Numbered from the stretch's first letter, positions 1 through 6,420 are shown. The stretch: 8,461 nt of DNA from Gammaproteobacteria bacterium (GCA_018676275.1 JABHFC010000100.1:1-8461), one strand, 5' to 3'. The notes: generated from the sequence alone by a model not told the origin. Made by a program: numbers and translations.

Positions 1-185
1 AGGGTACGGAAGATTCACCTGCAGGCAAGATAGTAAGAGCAGAAGTACCTTTGTCAGAGATGTTTGCTTATGCAACTGATTTACGCTCGGCGTCCCAGGG
101 ACGTGCTGTCTATACCATGGAATTTTCGAAATATAGTGAAGTGCCAGCAAATATTGCCGAAGGCATTATTGCAAAAAATCAATAA
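1..185 (+). CDS. fusA: Elongation factor G, C-terminal fragment (5' end outside window)
   Basis: EF-G is the GTPase that translocates tRNA and mRNA after each peptide bond. Only the last 60 residues are present; the reading frame starts at base 3 and ends at the TAA at 183-185. The visible part is the end of domain V. It carries the hallmark stretch AEVPLSEMFAYATDLRS followed by SQGRAVYTMEF, which in E. coli reads nearly the same (PLSEMFGYAT, GRASYTMEF). The C-terminus, ending in AKNQ, has the expected length. The GTPase domain lies upstream of the window. It is followed after 27 bases by tuf, the usual str-cluster order. Codon use is mixed and fairly A/T-rich, like the ribosomal genes downstream and unlike tuf. 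Identification is firm despite truncation. Confidence 0.97.
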   Translation, partial: GTEDSPAGKIVRAEVPLSEMFAYATDLRSASQGRAVYTMEFSKYSEVPANIAEGIIAKNQ

Positions 186-199
186 CAGTAACTTGATGT

Positions 200-204
200 G
201 AGGT
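200..204 (+). promoter_or_regulatory. Shine-Dalgarno site of tuf
   Basis: GAGGT lies 8 bases before the GTG at 213 and supports that non-ATG codon as the EF-Tu start. The predicted N-terminus, MSKEKFERTKPHVNVGTIGH, matches the family exactly from that point, so start and site agree. Confidence 0.75.
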
Positions 205-212
205 AGAAGAAG

Positions 213-1403
213 GTGTCCAAGGAAAAATTTGAAAGAACGAAGCCGCATGTAAATGTGGGCACAATCGGTCACGTAGACCATGGTAAGACAACGTTGACAG
301 CCGCGCTGACGACAATTCAGGCAGCCAAGTTTGGCGGTGAAACCAAAGCCTACGACCAGATTGATAATGCGCCGGAAGAACGTGAACGCGGTATCACGAT
401 AGCGACAGCGCACGTGGAATACGAAAGTGAGAATCGTCACTATGCACACGTTGACTGCCCGGGACACGCAGACTATGTGAAGAACATGATCACAGGTGCA
501 GCGCAGATGGACGGCGCGGTGCTGGTGGTGAGCGCAGCAGATGGCCCGATGCCACAGACACGCGAGCACATCTTATTGGCGCGTCAGGTGGGAGTGCCTT
601 ACATCGTGGTGTACCTGAACAAGGCAGACCAGGTGGATGATGCAGAATTACTGGAGTTGGTGGAAATGGAAGTGCGTGAGTTGTTGGACATGTATGAGTT
701 TCCAGGTGACGACACACCGATTATTACCGGTTCAGCACTGAAAGCGCTGGAAGGGGATACGAGTGAGATAGGTATTCCGTCAATTGATAAGTTGATGGCG
801 GCGATGGATGACTATATTCCGATACCTGAGCGTCCGGTAGACCAGCCGTTTTTGTTACCGATTGAGGATGTATTTTCTATTTCAGGTCGCGGCACGGTAG
901 TGACGGGTCGAGTAGAGCGCGGGATTGTGAAGGTCGGAGAAGAAATTGAGATAGTCGGTATTAAAGATACAGCGAAGACGACGTGTACGGGTGTTGAGAT
1001 GTTCCGTAAGTTGTTGGACGAAGGCCAGGCAGGTGACAACGTGGGTGTGTTGTTGCGAGGCACGAAGCGTGAAGAAGTGGAACGCGGACAGGTCTTGTGT
1101 AAGCCGGGCAGTATTAATCCTCACACTAAATTTGAAGCAGAAGTATATGTGTTGAGCAAGGAAGAAGGAGGACGACATACGCCCTTCTTTAATAACTACC
1201 GACCACAGTTTTATTTTAGAACAACAGACGTGACCGGAGCGGTGACTTTACCGGAAGGCACGGAGATGGTGATGCCGGGTGACAATATCAAGGTGAATGT
1301 GGCGTTGATTAACCCGATTGCGATGGAAGAAGGTTTACGTTTTGCTATCCGTGAAGGTGGTCGAACAGTTGGGGCGGGTGTCGTCTCTAAAATTATTGAG
1401 TAA
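213..1403 (+). CDS. tuf: Elongation factor Tu (EF-Tu)
   Basis: EF-Tu carries aminoacyl-tRNA to the ribosomal A site as a ternary complex with GTP. The product has 396 residues (E. coli has 394) and starts at GTG. Domain 1 shows the P-loop GHVDHGKT at 19-26, the switch I end RGITI at 59-63, DCPGH at 81-85 with the catalytic-region His, NKAD at 136-139 and SAL at 174-176. Domain 2 (about 210-300) contains the run SISGRGTVVTGRVERG. Domain 3 ends in REGGRTVGAGVVSKIIE. Compared with E. coli, NKCD has become NKAD and a Cys appears in VLCKPG (residue 296). It follows fusA by 27 bases and precedes rpsJ by only 6. Codon choice is strongly G-ending (24 of 39 internal Val codons are GTG, 14 of 25 Leu codons are TTG), unlike the neighbours. 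Gammaproteobacteria often have two tuf copies; only one is in view. Confidence 0.99.
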   Translation: MSKEKFERTKPHVNVGTIGHVDHGKTTLTAALTTIQAAKFGGETKAYDQIDNAPEERERGITIATAHVEYESENRHYAHVDCPGHADYVKNMITGAAQMDGAVLVVSAADGPMPQTREHILLARQVGVPYIVVYLNKADQVDDAELLELVEMEVRELLDMYEFPGDDTPIITGSALKALEGDTSEIGIPSIDKLMAAMDDYIPIPERPVDQPFLLPIEDVFSISGRGTVVTGRVERGIVKVGEEIEIVGIKDTAKTTCTGVEMFRKLLDEGQAGDNVGVLLRGTKREEVERGQVLCKPGSINPHTKFEAEVYVLSKEEGGRHTPFFNNYRPQFYFRTTDVTGAVTLPEGTEMVMPGDNIKVNVALINPIAMEEGLRFAIREGGRTVGAGVVSKIIE

Positions 1404-1409
1404 GAGGAC

Positions 1410-1724
1410 ATGGCAGAGCAACAGATAATCAGAATTCGTCTTAAGGCATTTGACCATCGCTTAATCGATCAGTCTACGCGTGAAATCGTGGAGACGGCTC
1501 GAAGAACCGGTGCGCAGATCAAAGGTCCTATCCCTCTGCCGACTAAGAAGGAGCGCTATACAGTCTTGATTTCACCGCACGTGAATAAAGATGCGCGTGA
1601 TCAATACGAAATACGCACACATAAGCGTTTGCTGGATATTGTTGATCCAACAGAAAAAACAGTAGATGCATTAATGAAACTGGATCTCGCAGCCGGTGTA
1701 GACGTTCAGATAAAACTGAATTAG
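1410..1724 (+). CDS. rpsJ: Small ribosomal subunit protein S10 (NusE)
   Basis: S10 sits in the 30S head. In enterobacteria it also acts as NusE, pairing with NusB in transcription antitermination. The 104-residue product matches E. coli S10 (103) throughout: RIRLKAFDHRLIDQ near the N-terminus, GPIPLPTKKERYTVLISPHV in the middle loop region, DQYEIRTHKR, and the C-terminal AAGVDVQIKLN. The ATG is fixed because the in-frame tuf stop lies just 6 bases upstream and no later ATG, GTG or TTG fits the family N-terminus. The purine run AAGAGGA spanning the tuf stop is only about 2 bases from the ATG. That is tighter than a usual Shine-Dalgarno spacing, so reinitiation by ribosomes finishing tuf is likely (inference). 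It is the first gene of the S10 cluster. Confidence 0.99.
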   Translation: MAEQQIIRIRLKAFDHRLIDQSTREIVETARRTGAQIKGPIPLPTKKERYTVLISPHVNKDARDQYEIRTHKRLLDIVDPTEKTVDALMKLDLAAGVDVQIKLN

Positions 1725-1772
1725 TTAAATAGACATCAGCAATTTAGACAAGATTTATCGGAAAACTTAACA

Positions 1773-2417
1773 ATGACGATCGGGATAATTGGCAGAAAAC
1801 GAGGTATGACCAGGCTCTTCACAGAAGACGGCCAGTCAGTGCCCGTGACAGTGATTGAAGCCAGCCCTAACCGGGTTGCCAGCCTGACTGATCCTGCCAG
1901 GAATGGTTATCGCGCGGTCCAGGTTGCCTGGGGCGAAAAGCGCAAGAATCTTATTAATAAGCCTAAGGCAGGCGAGTTGTCGAAGGTGGCAATAGAAACA
2001 GCTGAAGGTCTGACGGAATTTCGACTGGAGGAAGGTGAAGGTGAAGATCTTGCGCCAGGCTCGGAAATTAAAGTAGATTTGTTTGAAAACGGGCAGATAG
2101 TAGACGTAACAGGTACCAGTATTGGTAAAGGTTATGGTGGTGTTATTAAACGTCACAACTTCAGTCATCAACGTAATTCCCACGGAAACTCAATTTCTCA
2201 CCGGGCTCCCGGTTCTATTGGCCAATGCCAGACACCAGGTAGAGTATTCAAGGGTAAAAAAATGGCAGGACATATGGGTAACGTTCGTCGTACCTGTCAG
2301 AACCTTGAAGTAGTACGTGTTGATTTGGAGCGCAATCTTTTACTGGTTAAAGGAGCAGTTCCCGGTTCAAAGGGCGGCAAAGTGATAGTTAAGCCTGCAG
2401 TGAAGGGGCGTAGTTGA
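1773..2417 (+). CDS. rplC: Large ribosomal subunit protein L3
   Basis: L3 is an early 50S assembly protein whose extended loop reaches towards the peptidyl-transferase centre. The product has 214 residues (E. coli 209). The N-terminus GIIGRKRGMTRLFTEDG and the barrel segment VTGTSIGKGYGGVIKRHNF are typical. The central loop HRAPGSIGQCQTPGRVFKGK carries Gln153, equivalent to the Gln150 that PrmB methylates in E. coli, so the modification site is retained. The C-terminal part contains NLLLVKGAVPGSKGG and IVKPAVKGRS. The 48-base gap before it is the longest non-coding stretch in the window. Its Shine-Dalgarno match is poor (GGA about 10 bases before the ATG). It is separated from rplD by one base. 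Confidence 0.99.
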   Translation: MTIGIIGRKRGMTRLFTEDGQSVPVTVIEASPNRVASLTDPARNGYRAVQVAWGEKRKNLINKPKAGELSKVAIETAEGLTEFRLEEGEGEDLAPGSEIKVDLFENGQIVDVTGTSIGKGYGGVIKRHNFSHQRNSHGNSISHRAPGSIGQCQTPGRVFKGKKMAGHMGNVRRTCQNLEVVRVDLERNLLLVKGAVPGSKGGKVIVKPAVKGRS

Positions 2418-2418
2418 G

Positions 2419-3042
2419 ATGAGTACTATGGAAATTACCTTACATAAAGCAGATGGCAAAGCGGGTAAAGTGGCAGTCTCTGAAGCTATATTCGGGACCG
2501 CCTATAACGAACCCCTGGTACATCAGATCCTGACCTCCTATACAGCAGGTTCGCGAGCGGGCACCAAGGCGCAAAAAACTCGATCGGATGTCAGTGGTGG
2601 TGGTAGAAAGCCATTTAAGCAAAAAGGCACCGGACGTGCACGAGCCGGTACCATCCGCGGCCCAATTTGGCGTGGCGGTGGTGTTACTTTCGCGGCAAGG
2701 CCAAGAGATTATTCAAAAAAGGTTAACAAGAAAATGTATCGCGGTGCGATGCGCTCTATTCTCTCGGAGCTGGTCAGACAGGAACGACTCATTTGCGTTG
2801 AAGAGTTCATGGTAGATGAACCAAAGACCAAAAATGCGATTCAGAAACTGGCGGACGTCCAGTTGACAGAAGCTTTGATCATTACCGAAGAGGTGACCAA
2901 GGACCTGTACCTCGCGACCCGGAATATTCCGCGCGTAGACATTATTGATACTACTGAAATCGATCCTTACTCACTTATCGGTTTTAACAAGGTGCTGATT
3001 ACCAAGGGTGCACTGGAAAAAGTGGAGACCTGGTTATCATGA
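2419..3042 (+). CDS. rplD: Large ribosomal subunit protein L4
   Basis: L4 binds 23S rRNA domain I and lines the exit tunnel constriction. In E. coli it also represses its own S10 operon through the mRNA leader. The product has 207 residues from this start (E. coli 201). The tunnel loop is clear: QKTRSDVSGGGRKPF, then QKGTGRARAG, PIWRGGGVTFAARP. Lys69 corresponds to E. coli Lys63, the macrolide-resistance position, and is unchanged. Then come NKKMYRGAMRSILSELVRQ and a C-terminal domain ending LEKVETWLS. The start at 2419 has a GGGG-type purine run 10 bases upstream inside the end of rplC. An in-frame ATG at 2428 (MEITLHK) would match the E. coli N-terminus better, so the start is uncertain by three codons. 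It overlaps rplW by 4 bases. Confidence 0.98.
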   Translation: MSTMEITLHKADGKAGKVAVSEAIFGTAYNEPLVHQILTSYTAGSRAGTKAQKTRSDVSGGGRKPFKQKGTGRARAGTIRGPIWRGGGVTFAARPRDYSKKVNKKMYRGAMRSILSELVRQERLICVEEFMVDEPKTKNAIQKLADVQLTEALIITEEVTKDLYLATRNIPRVDIIDTTEIDPYSLIGFNKVLITKGALEKVETWLS

Positions 3043-3335
3043 GTAATAATGAAAGATTAATGAAGGTTTTGTTGTCGCCACGTGTTACTGAGAAAAGTAC
3101 ATTGCTCGGCGATAAATACAACCAGTATGTGTTCAAGGTTGTAAAGGACGCAACTAAACCGGAAATAAAAAAGGCTGTTGAATTGATGTTTACTGTTGAA
3201 GTCGATTCTGTGCAGGTTTGTGTTGTTAAAGGGAAAAGTAAAAGGTTTAAGAACGTAGGTGGCAGTCGTTCCGACTGGAAAAAAGCCTATGTACAATTAA
3301 AACCTGGTTTCGATATAGATTATATAGGTGCTTGA
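3039..3335 (+). CDS. rplW: Large ribosomal subunit protein L23
   Basis: L23 lies at the tunnel exit and is the docking site for trigger factor and the signal recognition particle. The 98-residue product aligns with E. coli L23 (100): NERLMKVLLSPRVTEKS at the start, KDATKPEIKKAVELMF, VEVDSVQVCVVKGK, and RSDWKKAYVQLKPG near the end. Glu18, the trigger-factor contact in E. coli, is kept. The start codon overlaps the rplD stop in an ATGA junction, indicating translational coupling; a GGAG lies about 12 bases upstream. It ends in tandem in-frame stops, TGA then TAG (3333-3338). The next gene follows after 18 bases. Confidence 0.98.
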   Translation: MSNNERLMKVLLSPRVTEKSTLLGDKYNQYVFKVVKDATKPEIKKAVELMFTVEVDSVQVCVVKGKSKRFKNVGGSRSDWKKAYVQLKPGFDIDYIGA

Positions 3336-3353
3336 TAGAGTGAGAGTAAGAAG

Positions 3354-4184
3354 ATGCCATTAGTAAAACCCAGACCTACCTCACCCGGACGCCGCGGCGT
3401 AGTTAAAGTCGTCAATCCGGATCTGTACAAGGGTGCGCCATATGAACCTTTACTGGAAAAGCAGAGCAAAACTGCCGGTCGCAACAATGCCGGACGTATT
3501 ACTGTTCGTCATCGAGGTGGTGGTGCTAAACAACGTTACAGGATTATTGATTTCAAGCGCGATAAAGATGGTATTGCGGCAAAAGTAGAACGAATTGAAT
3601 ATGACCCTAATCGCAGTGCAAATATTGCTTTATTGTTATACATAGATGGTGAGCGTAGGTACATCATTGCACCGGATGGAGTGAAACAGGGGACAGAGTT
3701 AATCTCCGGTAATCAGTCTCCAATAAAAGCGGGTAATTGTTTGCCACTGAGAAATATACCAGTCGGTTCAACAGTGCATTGCATTGAATTAAAACCGGGT
3801 AAAGGTGCACAGATTGCTCGTAGCGCAGGTACCAGCGCGCAATTGGTCGCACGAGAAGGTACGCATGCGACTTTACGATTGCGATCAGGCGAAATGCGCA
3901 AGGTGTTAGGAGATTGCCGGGCTACTATTGGTGAAGTGGGCAATGGTGAACATTCATTGCGTCAATTAGGTAAAGCCGGTGCCAAGCGTTGGAGAGGGGT
4001 ACGTCCAACTGTACGTGGTGTGGCAATGAACCCGGTTGATCATCCACATGGTGGTGGTGAAGGCCGAACGTCCGGTGGACGCCATCCTGTGAGCCCATGG
4101 GGTGTACCGGCAAAAGGTTATAAAACACGTAAAAACAAGCGTACAGATAATATGATTGTACGTAAGCGTAGTAACAAGAAGTAG
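3354..4184 (+). CDS. rplB: Large ribosomal subunit protein L2
   Basis: L2 is one of the most conserved 50S proteins. It supports subunit association and the peptidyl-transferase region. The product has 276 residues (E. coli 273). Visible landmarks in order are TSPGRRGVVKVVNPDLYKG (9-27), GRNNAGRITVRHRGGGAKQ (42-60), EYDPNRSANIALL (82-94), LRNIPVGSTVH, PGKGAQIARSAGT and RWRGVRPTVRGVAMNPVDHP. The motif DHPHGGGEGR at 229-238 contains the invariant His (about 230) corresponding to E. coli His229. The C-terminus is basic (RKNKRTDNMIVRKRSNKK). The start lies 18 bases after rplW behind a purine-rich GAGAGTAAGAAG stretch. The following gap to rpsS is 33 bases and shows no promoter or terminator that I can support. 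Confidence 0.99.
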   Translation: MPLVKPRPTSPGRRGVVKVVNPDLYKGAPYEPLLEKQSKTAGRNNAGRITVRHRGGGAKQRYRIIDFKRDKDGIAAKVERIEYDPNRSANIALLLYIDGERRYIIAPDGVKQGTELISGNQSPIKAGNCLPLRNIPVGSTVHCIELKPGKGAQIARSAGTSAQLVAREGTHATLRLRSGEMRKVLGDCRATIGEVGNGEHSLRQLGKAGAKRWRGVRPTVRGVAMNPVDHPHGGGEGRTSGGRHPVSPWGVPAKGYKTRKNKRTDNMIVRKRSNKK

Positions 4185-4206
4185 ATCAGAAAAGCATGAA
4201 GATAAC

Positions 4207-4212
4207 AGGAGA
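4207..4212 (+). promoter_or_regulatory. Shine-Dalgarno site of rpsS
   Basis: AGGAGA lies 5 bases before the GTG at 4218, supporting that GTG as the S19 start. The protein then begins PRSVKKGPF, as in the S19 family after the initiator Met. Confidence 0.75.
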
Positions 4213-4217
4213 AACTA

Positions 4218-4487
4218 GTGCCACGTTCAGTTAAAAAGGGTCCTTTTGTTGACCACCATCTTATAAAGAAGGTGGAGACGGCAAAACAAAATAATGACAA
4301 GAGACCGCTCAAGACATGGTCCAGGCGCTCTATGATTCTCCCCGATATGGTTGGCCTGACGATAGCTATACATAATGGAAGAGATCATATGCCAATCTTC
4401 ATTTCTGAAAATATGGTAGGTCATAAACTAGGTGAGTTTGCGCTTACGCGAACATATCGCGGGCACACGGCTGATAAGAAAACTTAA
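4218..4487 (+). CDS. rpsS: Small ribosomal subunit protein S19
   Basis: S19 is in the 30S head, pairs with S13 and contacts the large subunit in bridge B1a; its tail approaches the decoding region. The product has 89 residues (E. coli 92) and starts at GTG behind a good ribosome binding site. Family landmarks are MPRSVKKGPFVDHHLIKKV, WSRRSMILPDMVGLTIAIHN, and MVGHKLGEF followed by TRTYRGH. Two differences from E. coli stand out: Leu76 replaces the Pro of FAPTRT, and the C-terminus stops at HTADKKT instead of running on into a lysine-rich end. It ends in tandem TAA TAA, and rplV starts 7 bases after the first stop. Confidence 0.98.
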   Translation: MPRSVKKGPFVDHHLIKKVETAKQNNDKRPLKTWSRRSMILPDMVGLTIAIHNGRDHMPIFISENMVGHKLGEFALTRTYRGHTADKKT

Positions 4488-4494
4488 TAAAGTC

Positions 4495-4842
4495 ATGGCA
4501 ACAAAAGCAACATTAAAATATGCAAGGATATCTCCGCAGAAAATGCGACTGGTTGTTGACCAAATTCGTGGTTTACCGGTTGATCGTGCATTGAACATCC
4601 TGACATTTAGTAACAAGAAGGGTGCTGATATTGTCAAAAAGGTACTTGAATCTGCGATTGCAAATGCTGAACATAATGACGGTGCTGATATTGATGAATT
4701 AAAAGTCTCATCTGTTTGTGTTGATGTGGGACCGACTTTAAAGCGCCTGCGACCAAGAGCGAGAGGTCGTGCCGACAGAATTATTAAACGTATGAGTCAC
4801 CTGACAGTGACAGTAGCCGAACCTGAAGAGCGAGTAAGTTAA
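4495..4842 (+). CDS. rplV: Large ribosomal subunit protein L22
   Basis: L22 spans all 23S rRNA domains and its long beta-hairpin lines the exit tunnel. I place the start at the ATG at 4495, giving 115 residues (E. coli 110): MATKATLKYARISPQKMRLV matches the family N-terminus. The frame stays open upstream to a GTG at 4432, but those 21 extra codons lie inside rpsS and match nothing in L22. The conserved centre is KKVLESAIANAEHNDGADID. The hairpin reads GPTLKRLRPRARGRADRI, with the LKR triplet where E. coli has the Met-Lys-Arg deleted in macrolide-resistant strains, so the hairpin is intact. No convincing Shine-Dalgarno precedes it, suggesting coupling to rpsS. Its stop overlaps the rpsC start by one base (TAATG). 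Confidence 0.97.
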   Translation: MATKATLKYARISPQKMRLVVDQIRGLPVDRALNILTFSNKKGADIVKKVLESAIANAEHNDGADIDELKVSSVCVDVGPTLKRLRPRARGRADRIIKRMSHLTVTVAEPEERVS

Positions 4843-5531
4843 TGGGACAAAAGGTACATCCGGTTGGAATTAGACTCGGTATCATTAAGGACTGGACGTC
4901 AAAATGGTATGCGGACTCAAAACACTATGCAGATTATTTGCACACTGATTTGCGTGTACGTGAATACGTACGCAAGAAACTTGCAAATGCTTCTGTGAGT
5001 CGTATACAGATCGAGCGTCCAGCAAATAATGCAAGAGTGATTATCCACACCGCCCGACCAGGTATTGTTATTGGTAAGAAAGGTGAGGATATTGATCGTT
5101 TACGTAACGATATCACACAGATGATGGGTGTCCCTGCAACCGTCAGTGTTGAAGAGATACGCAAGCCTGAACTGGATGCTTATCTTGTGGCTGAGAGTGT
5201 CGCGCAGCAGATTGAACGACGTATTATGTTTCGCCGAGCGATGAAACGAGCGGTAACAAACACGATGCGCCTAGGTGCTTTAGGAATAAAGATTAATGTG
5301 GCAGGACGTTTGAACGGTGCAGAAATTGCGCGTTCAGAATGGTATCGCGAAGGCCGCGTACCCCTTCACACTCTAAGGGCTGACATCGACTATGGTGTGG
5401 CAGAGTCAAATACGACTTATGGCGTGATTGGCGTCAAGGTCTGGATTTTTAAAGGTGAAGTATTGAAGCATGAAGAAGTTGTTGAAGAAGAAACAACTGC
5501 TGCCCCACAACCTGCATCCGAAACAAATTAA
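4842..5531 (+). CDS. rpsC: Small ribosomal subunit protein S3
   Basis: S3 helps form the mRNA entry channel of the 30S subunit and takes part in its mRNA helicase activity. The product has 229 residues (E. coli 233). It begins MGQKVHPVGIRLGI. The KH domain signature IVIGKKGEDI has GKKG at 78-81. The C-terminal domain holds RRIMFRRAMKRAV, where Arg131, Arg132 and Lys135 match the E. coli residues needed for mRNA unwinding, then GRLNGAEIAR, WYREGRVPLHTLRADIDYG and GVIGVKVWIFKGE. The last 19 residues (211-229, EEVVEEETTAAPQPASETN) are acidic and low-complexity, whereas E. coli ends in a basic tail. It starts in a TAATG overlap with rplV. Confidence 0.99.
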   Translation: MGQKVHPVGIRLGIIKDWTSKWYADSKHYADYLHTDLRVREYVRKKLANASVSRIQIERPANNARVIIHTARPGIVIGKKGEDIDRLRNDITQMMGVPATVSVEEIRKPELDAYLVAESVAQQIERRIMFRRAMKRAVTNTMRLGALGIKINVAGRLNGAEIARSEWYREGRVPLHTLRADIDYGVAESNTTYGVIGVKVWIFKGEVLKHEEVVEEETTAAPQPASETN

Positions 5532-5543
5532 CGGAAAACGATC

Positions 5544-5957
5544 GTGTTACAACCTAAGAAAACAAAATTTCGAAAACAGATGAAAGGCCGTAATCGCGGT
5601 CTGGCAAATGTTGGTTCCAAGGTCAGTTTTGGTGAATTTGGAATGAAGGCTACTGGCCGTGGACGTCTTACAGCACGCCAAATTGAAGCCGCCAGACGTA
5701 CGATTACTCGTAAAGTGAAACGCGGAGGAAAGCTCTGGATTAGAGTGTTTCCAGACAAGCCAATTACCAAAAAACCACTTGAAGTTCGCCAGGGCAAAGG
5801 TAAAGGCAATGTTGAATATTGGGTAGCTTTAGTTCAGCCCGGTAGCGTTTTGTATGAAATTGAAGGTGTGACTGAGGAAATGGCACGAGAAGCCTTTGCA
5901 TTGGCAGCAGCAAAGTTACCAATTAAAACGACATTTGTTAGCAGGACAGTTTTGTAA
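5544..5957 (+). CDS. rplP: Large ribosomal subunit protein L16
   Basis: L16 is a late-assembling 50S protein near the A-site tRNA elbow. The product has 137 residues (E. coli 136) and starts at GTG, with ACGGA about 8-9 bases upstream. It begins MLQPKKTKFRKQMKGRNRG, then GRGRLTARQIEAARRTITR, LWIRVFPDKPITKKPLEVR and GKGKGNVEYWVALVQPGSVL, and ends AAAKLPIKTTFVSRTVL. Arg82 is the equivalent of E. coli Arg81, the hydroxylation target of the oxygenase RoxA/YcfD, and sits in VRQGKGKG (VRMGKGKG in E. coli). It lies 12 bases after rpsC, and its TAA overlaps the rpmC ATG by one base. Confidence 0.99.
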   Translation: MLQPKKTKFRKQMKGRNRGLANVGSKVSFGEFGMKATGRGRLTARQIEAARRTITRKVKRGGKLWIRVFPDKPITKKPLEVRQGKGKGNVEYWVALVQPGSVLYEIEGVTEEMAREAFALAAAKLPIKTTFVSRTVL

Positions 5958-6157
5958 TGAAAGCAGCAGAACTCAGGCAAAAGAAGCCGGAAGAACTAAA
6001 AAGCATGGTTACCGATTTGCTTCGTGAGCAATTCAATTTGCGCATGCAAAATGGTTCCGGGCAATTGAGCAAACCCAGCCAGATTAAAGTGGTGCGTAGG
6101 GATATTGCTCGTATTAAAACTATATTAAAGGAAATGGCATCGAGCAATAACTCATGA
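5957..6157 (+). CDS. rpmC: Large ribosomal subunit protein L29
   Basis: L29 is a small two-helix protein next to L23 at the tunnel exit, close to the trigger-factor site. The 66-residue product (E. coli 63) begins MKAAELRQKKPEEL, has the signature LLREQFNLRMQNGSGQL, then VRRDIARIKTILKE. The start is fixed by the TAATG overlap with rplP, and the end overlaps rpsQ by 4 bases (ATGA). Both overlaps indicate coupled translation of rplP-rpmC-rpsQ. Confidence 0.97.
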   Translation: MKAAELRQKKPEELKSMVTDLLREQFNLRMQNGSGQLSKPSQIKVVRRDIARIKTILKEMASSNNS

Positions 6158-6420
6158 GTGAAACCGAAAAAACAGTAAAGACTCTGACTGGACAGGTTGT
6201 CAGCAGCAAAATGGATAAAACCATTGCGGTATCGATAGCGCGTACCGTGAAACATCCTCTGTATGGGAAATTCATGAAACGCTCTACCAAATTGCTGGCT
6301 CATGATGAGAACAATGAATGCCGCGAAGGTGATGTTGTAGTGATTGAAGCATCACGTCCTATCTCGAAACAAAAGTCATGGCGTGTACAGAAAGTTGTGA
6401 CTAAAGCACAAGAAATATAA
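6154..6420 (+). CDS. rpsQ: Small ribosomal subunit protein S17
   Basis: S17 is a primary 16S rRNA-binding protein with an OB-type barrel in the 30S body. The 88-residue product (E. coli 84) begins MSETEKTVKTLTGQVVSSKM. It carries DKTIAVSIARTVKHPLYGKF and KRSTKLLAHDENNECREGDVV, then EASRPISKQKSWRVQKVV, the expected order of motifs. It starts in an ATGA overlap with rpmC and ends in tandem TAA TAA. It is the last gene of the S10 cluster. The bases around its stop contain a perfect TATAAT that may belong to a promoter for the next gene group. Confidence 0.98.
   Translation: MSETEKTVKTLTGQVVSSKMDKTIAVSIARTVKHPLYGKFMKRSTKLLAHDENNECREGDVVVIEASRPISKQKSWRVQKVVTKAQEI

Noticed and set aside
81..569. 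Long open frame on the - strand opposite the fusA end and tuf (162 codons)
   Set aside because: It is antisense to two certain genes and its product has no recognisable domain. Open antisense frames are expected opposite strongly biased codon use. The same applies to the - strand frames at 882-1178, 1836-2183, 5938-6303 and 6776-7132.
1388..1393. -10-like TAAAAT at the end of tuf, as an S10 promoter
   Set aside because: No acceptable -35 hexamer lies 16-18 bases upstream (ACAGTT at 17), and a start there would leave only about 10 bases before rpsJ.
1705..1720. Inverted repeat TTCAG/CTGAA at the end of rpsJ, considered as a terminator
   Set aside because: Only five pairs, A/T-rich, inside the coding end and not followed by a T-run. 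A terminator here would also cut the S10 cluster after its first gene.
2122..2313. Second + strand open frames inside rplC (2122-2313) and rplD (2588-2815)
   Set aside because: They are out of frame inside conserved ribosomal genes and show no protein family features; they are shadows.
4432..4494. N-terminal extension of rplV starting at GTG 4432
   Set aside because: The 21 extra codons overlap the rpsS coding sequence and do not match L22. The ATG at 4495 gives the family N-terminus.
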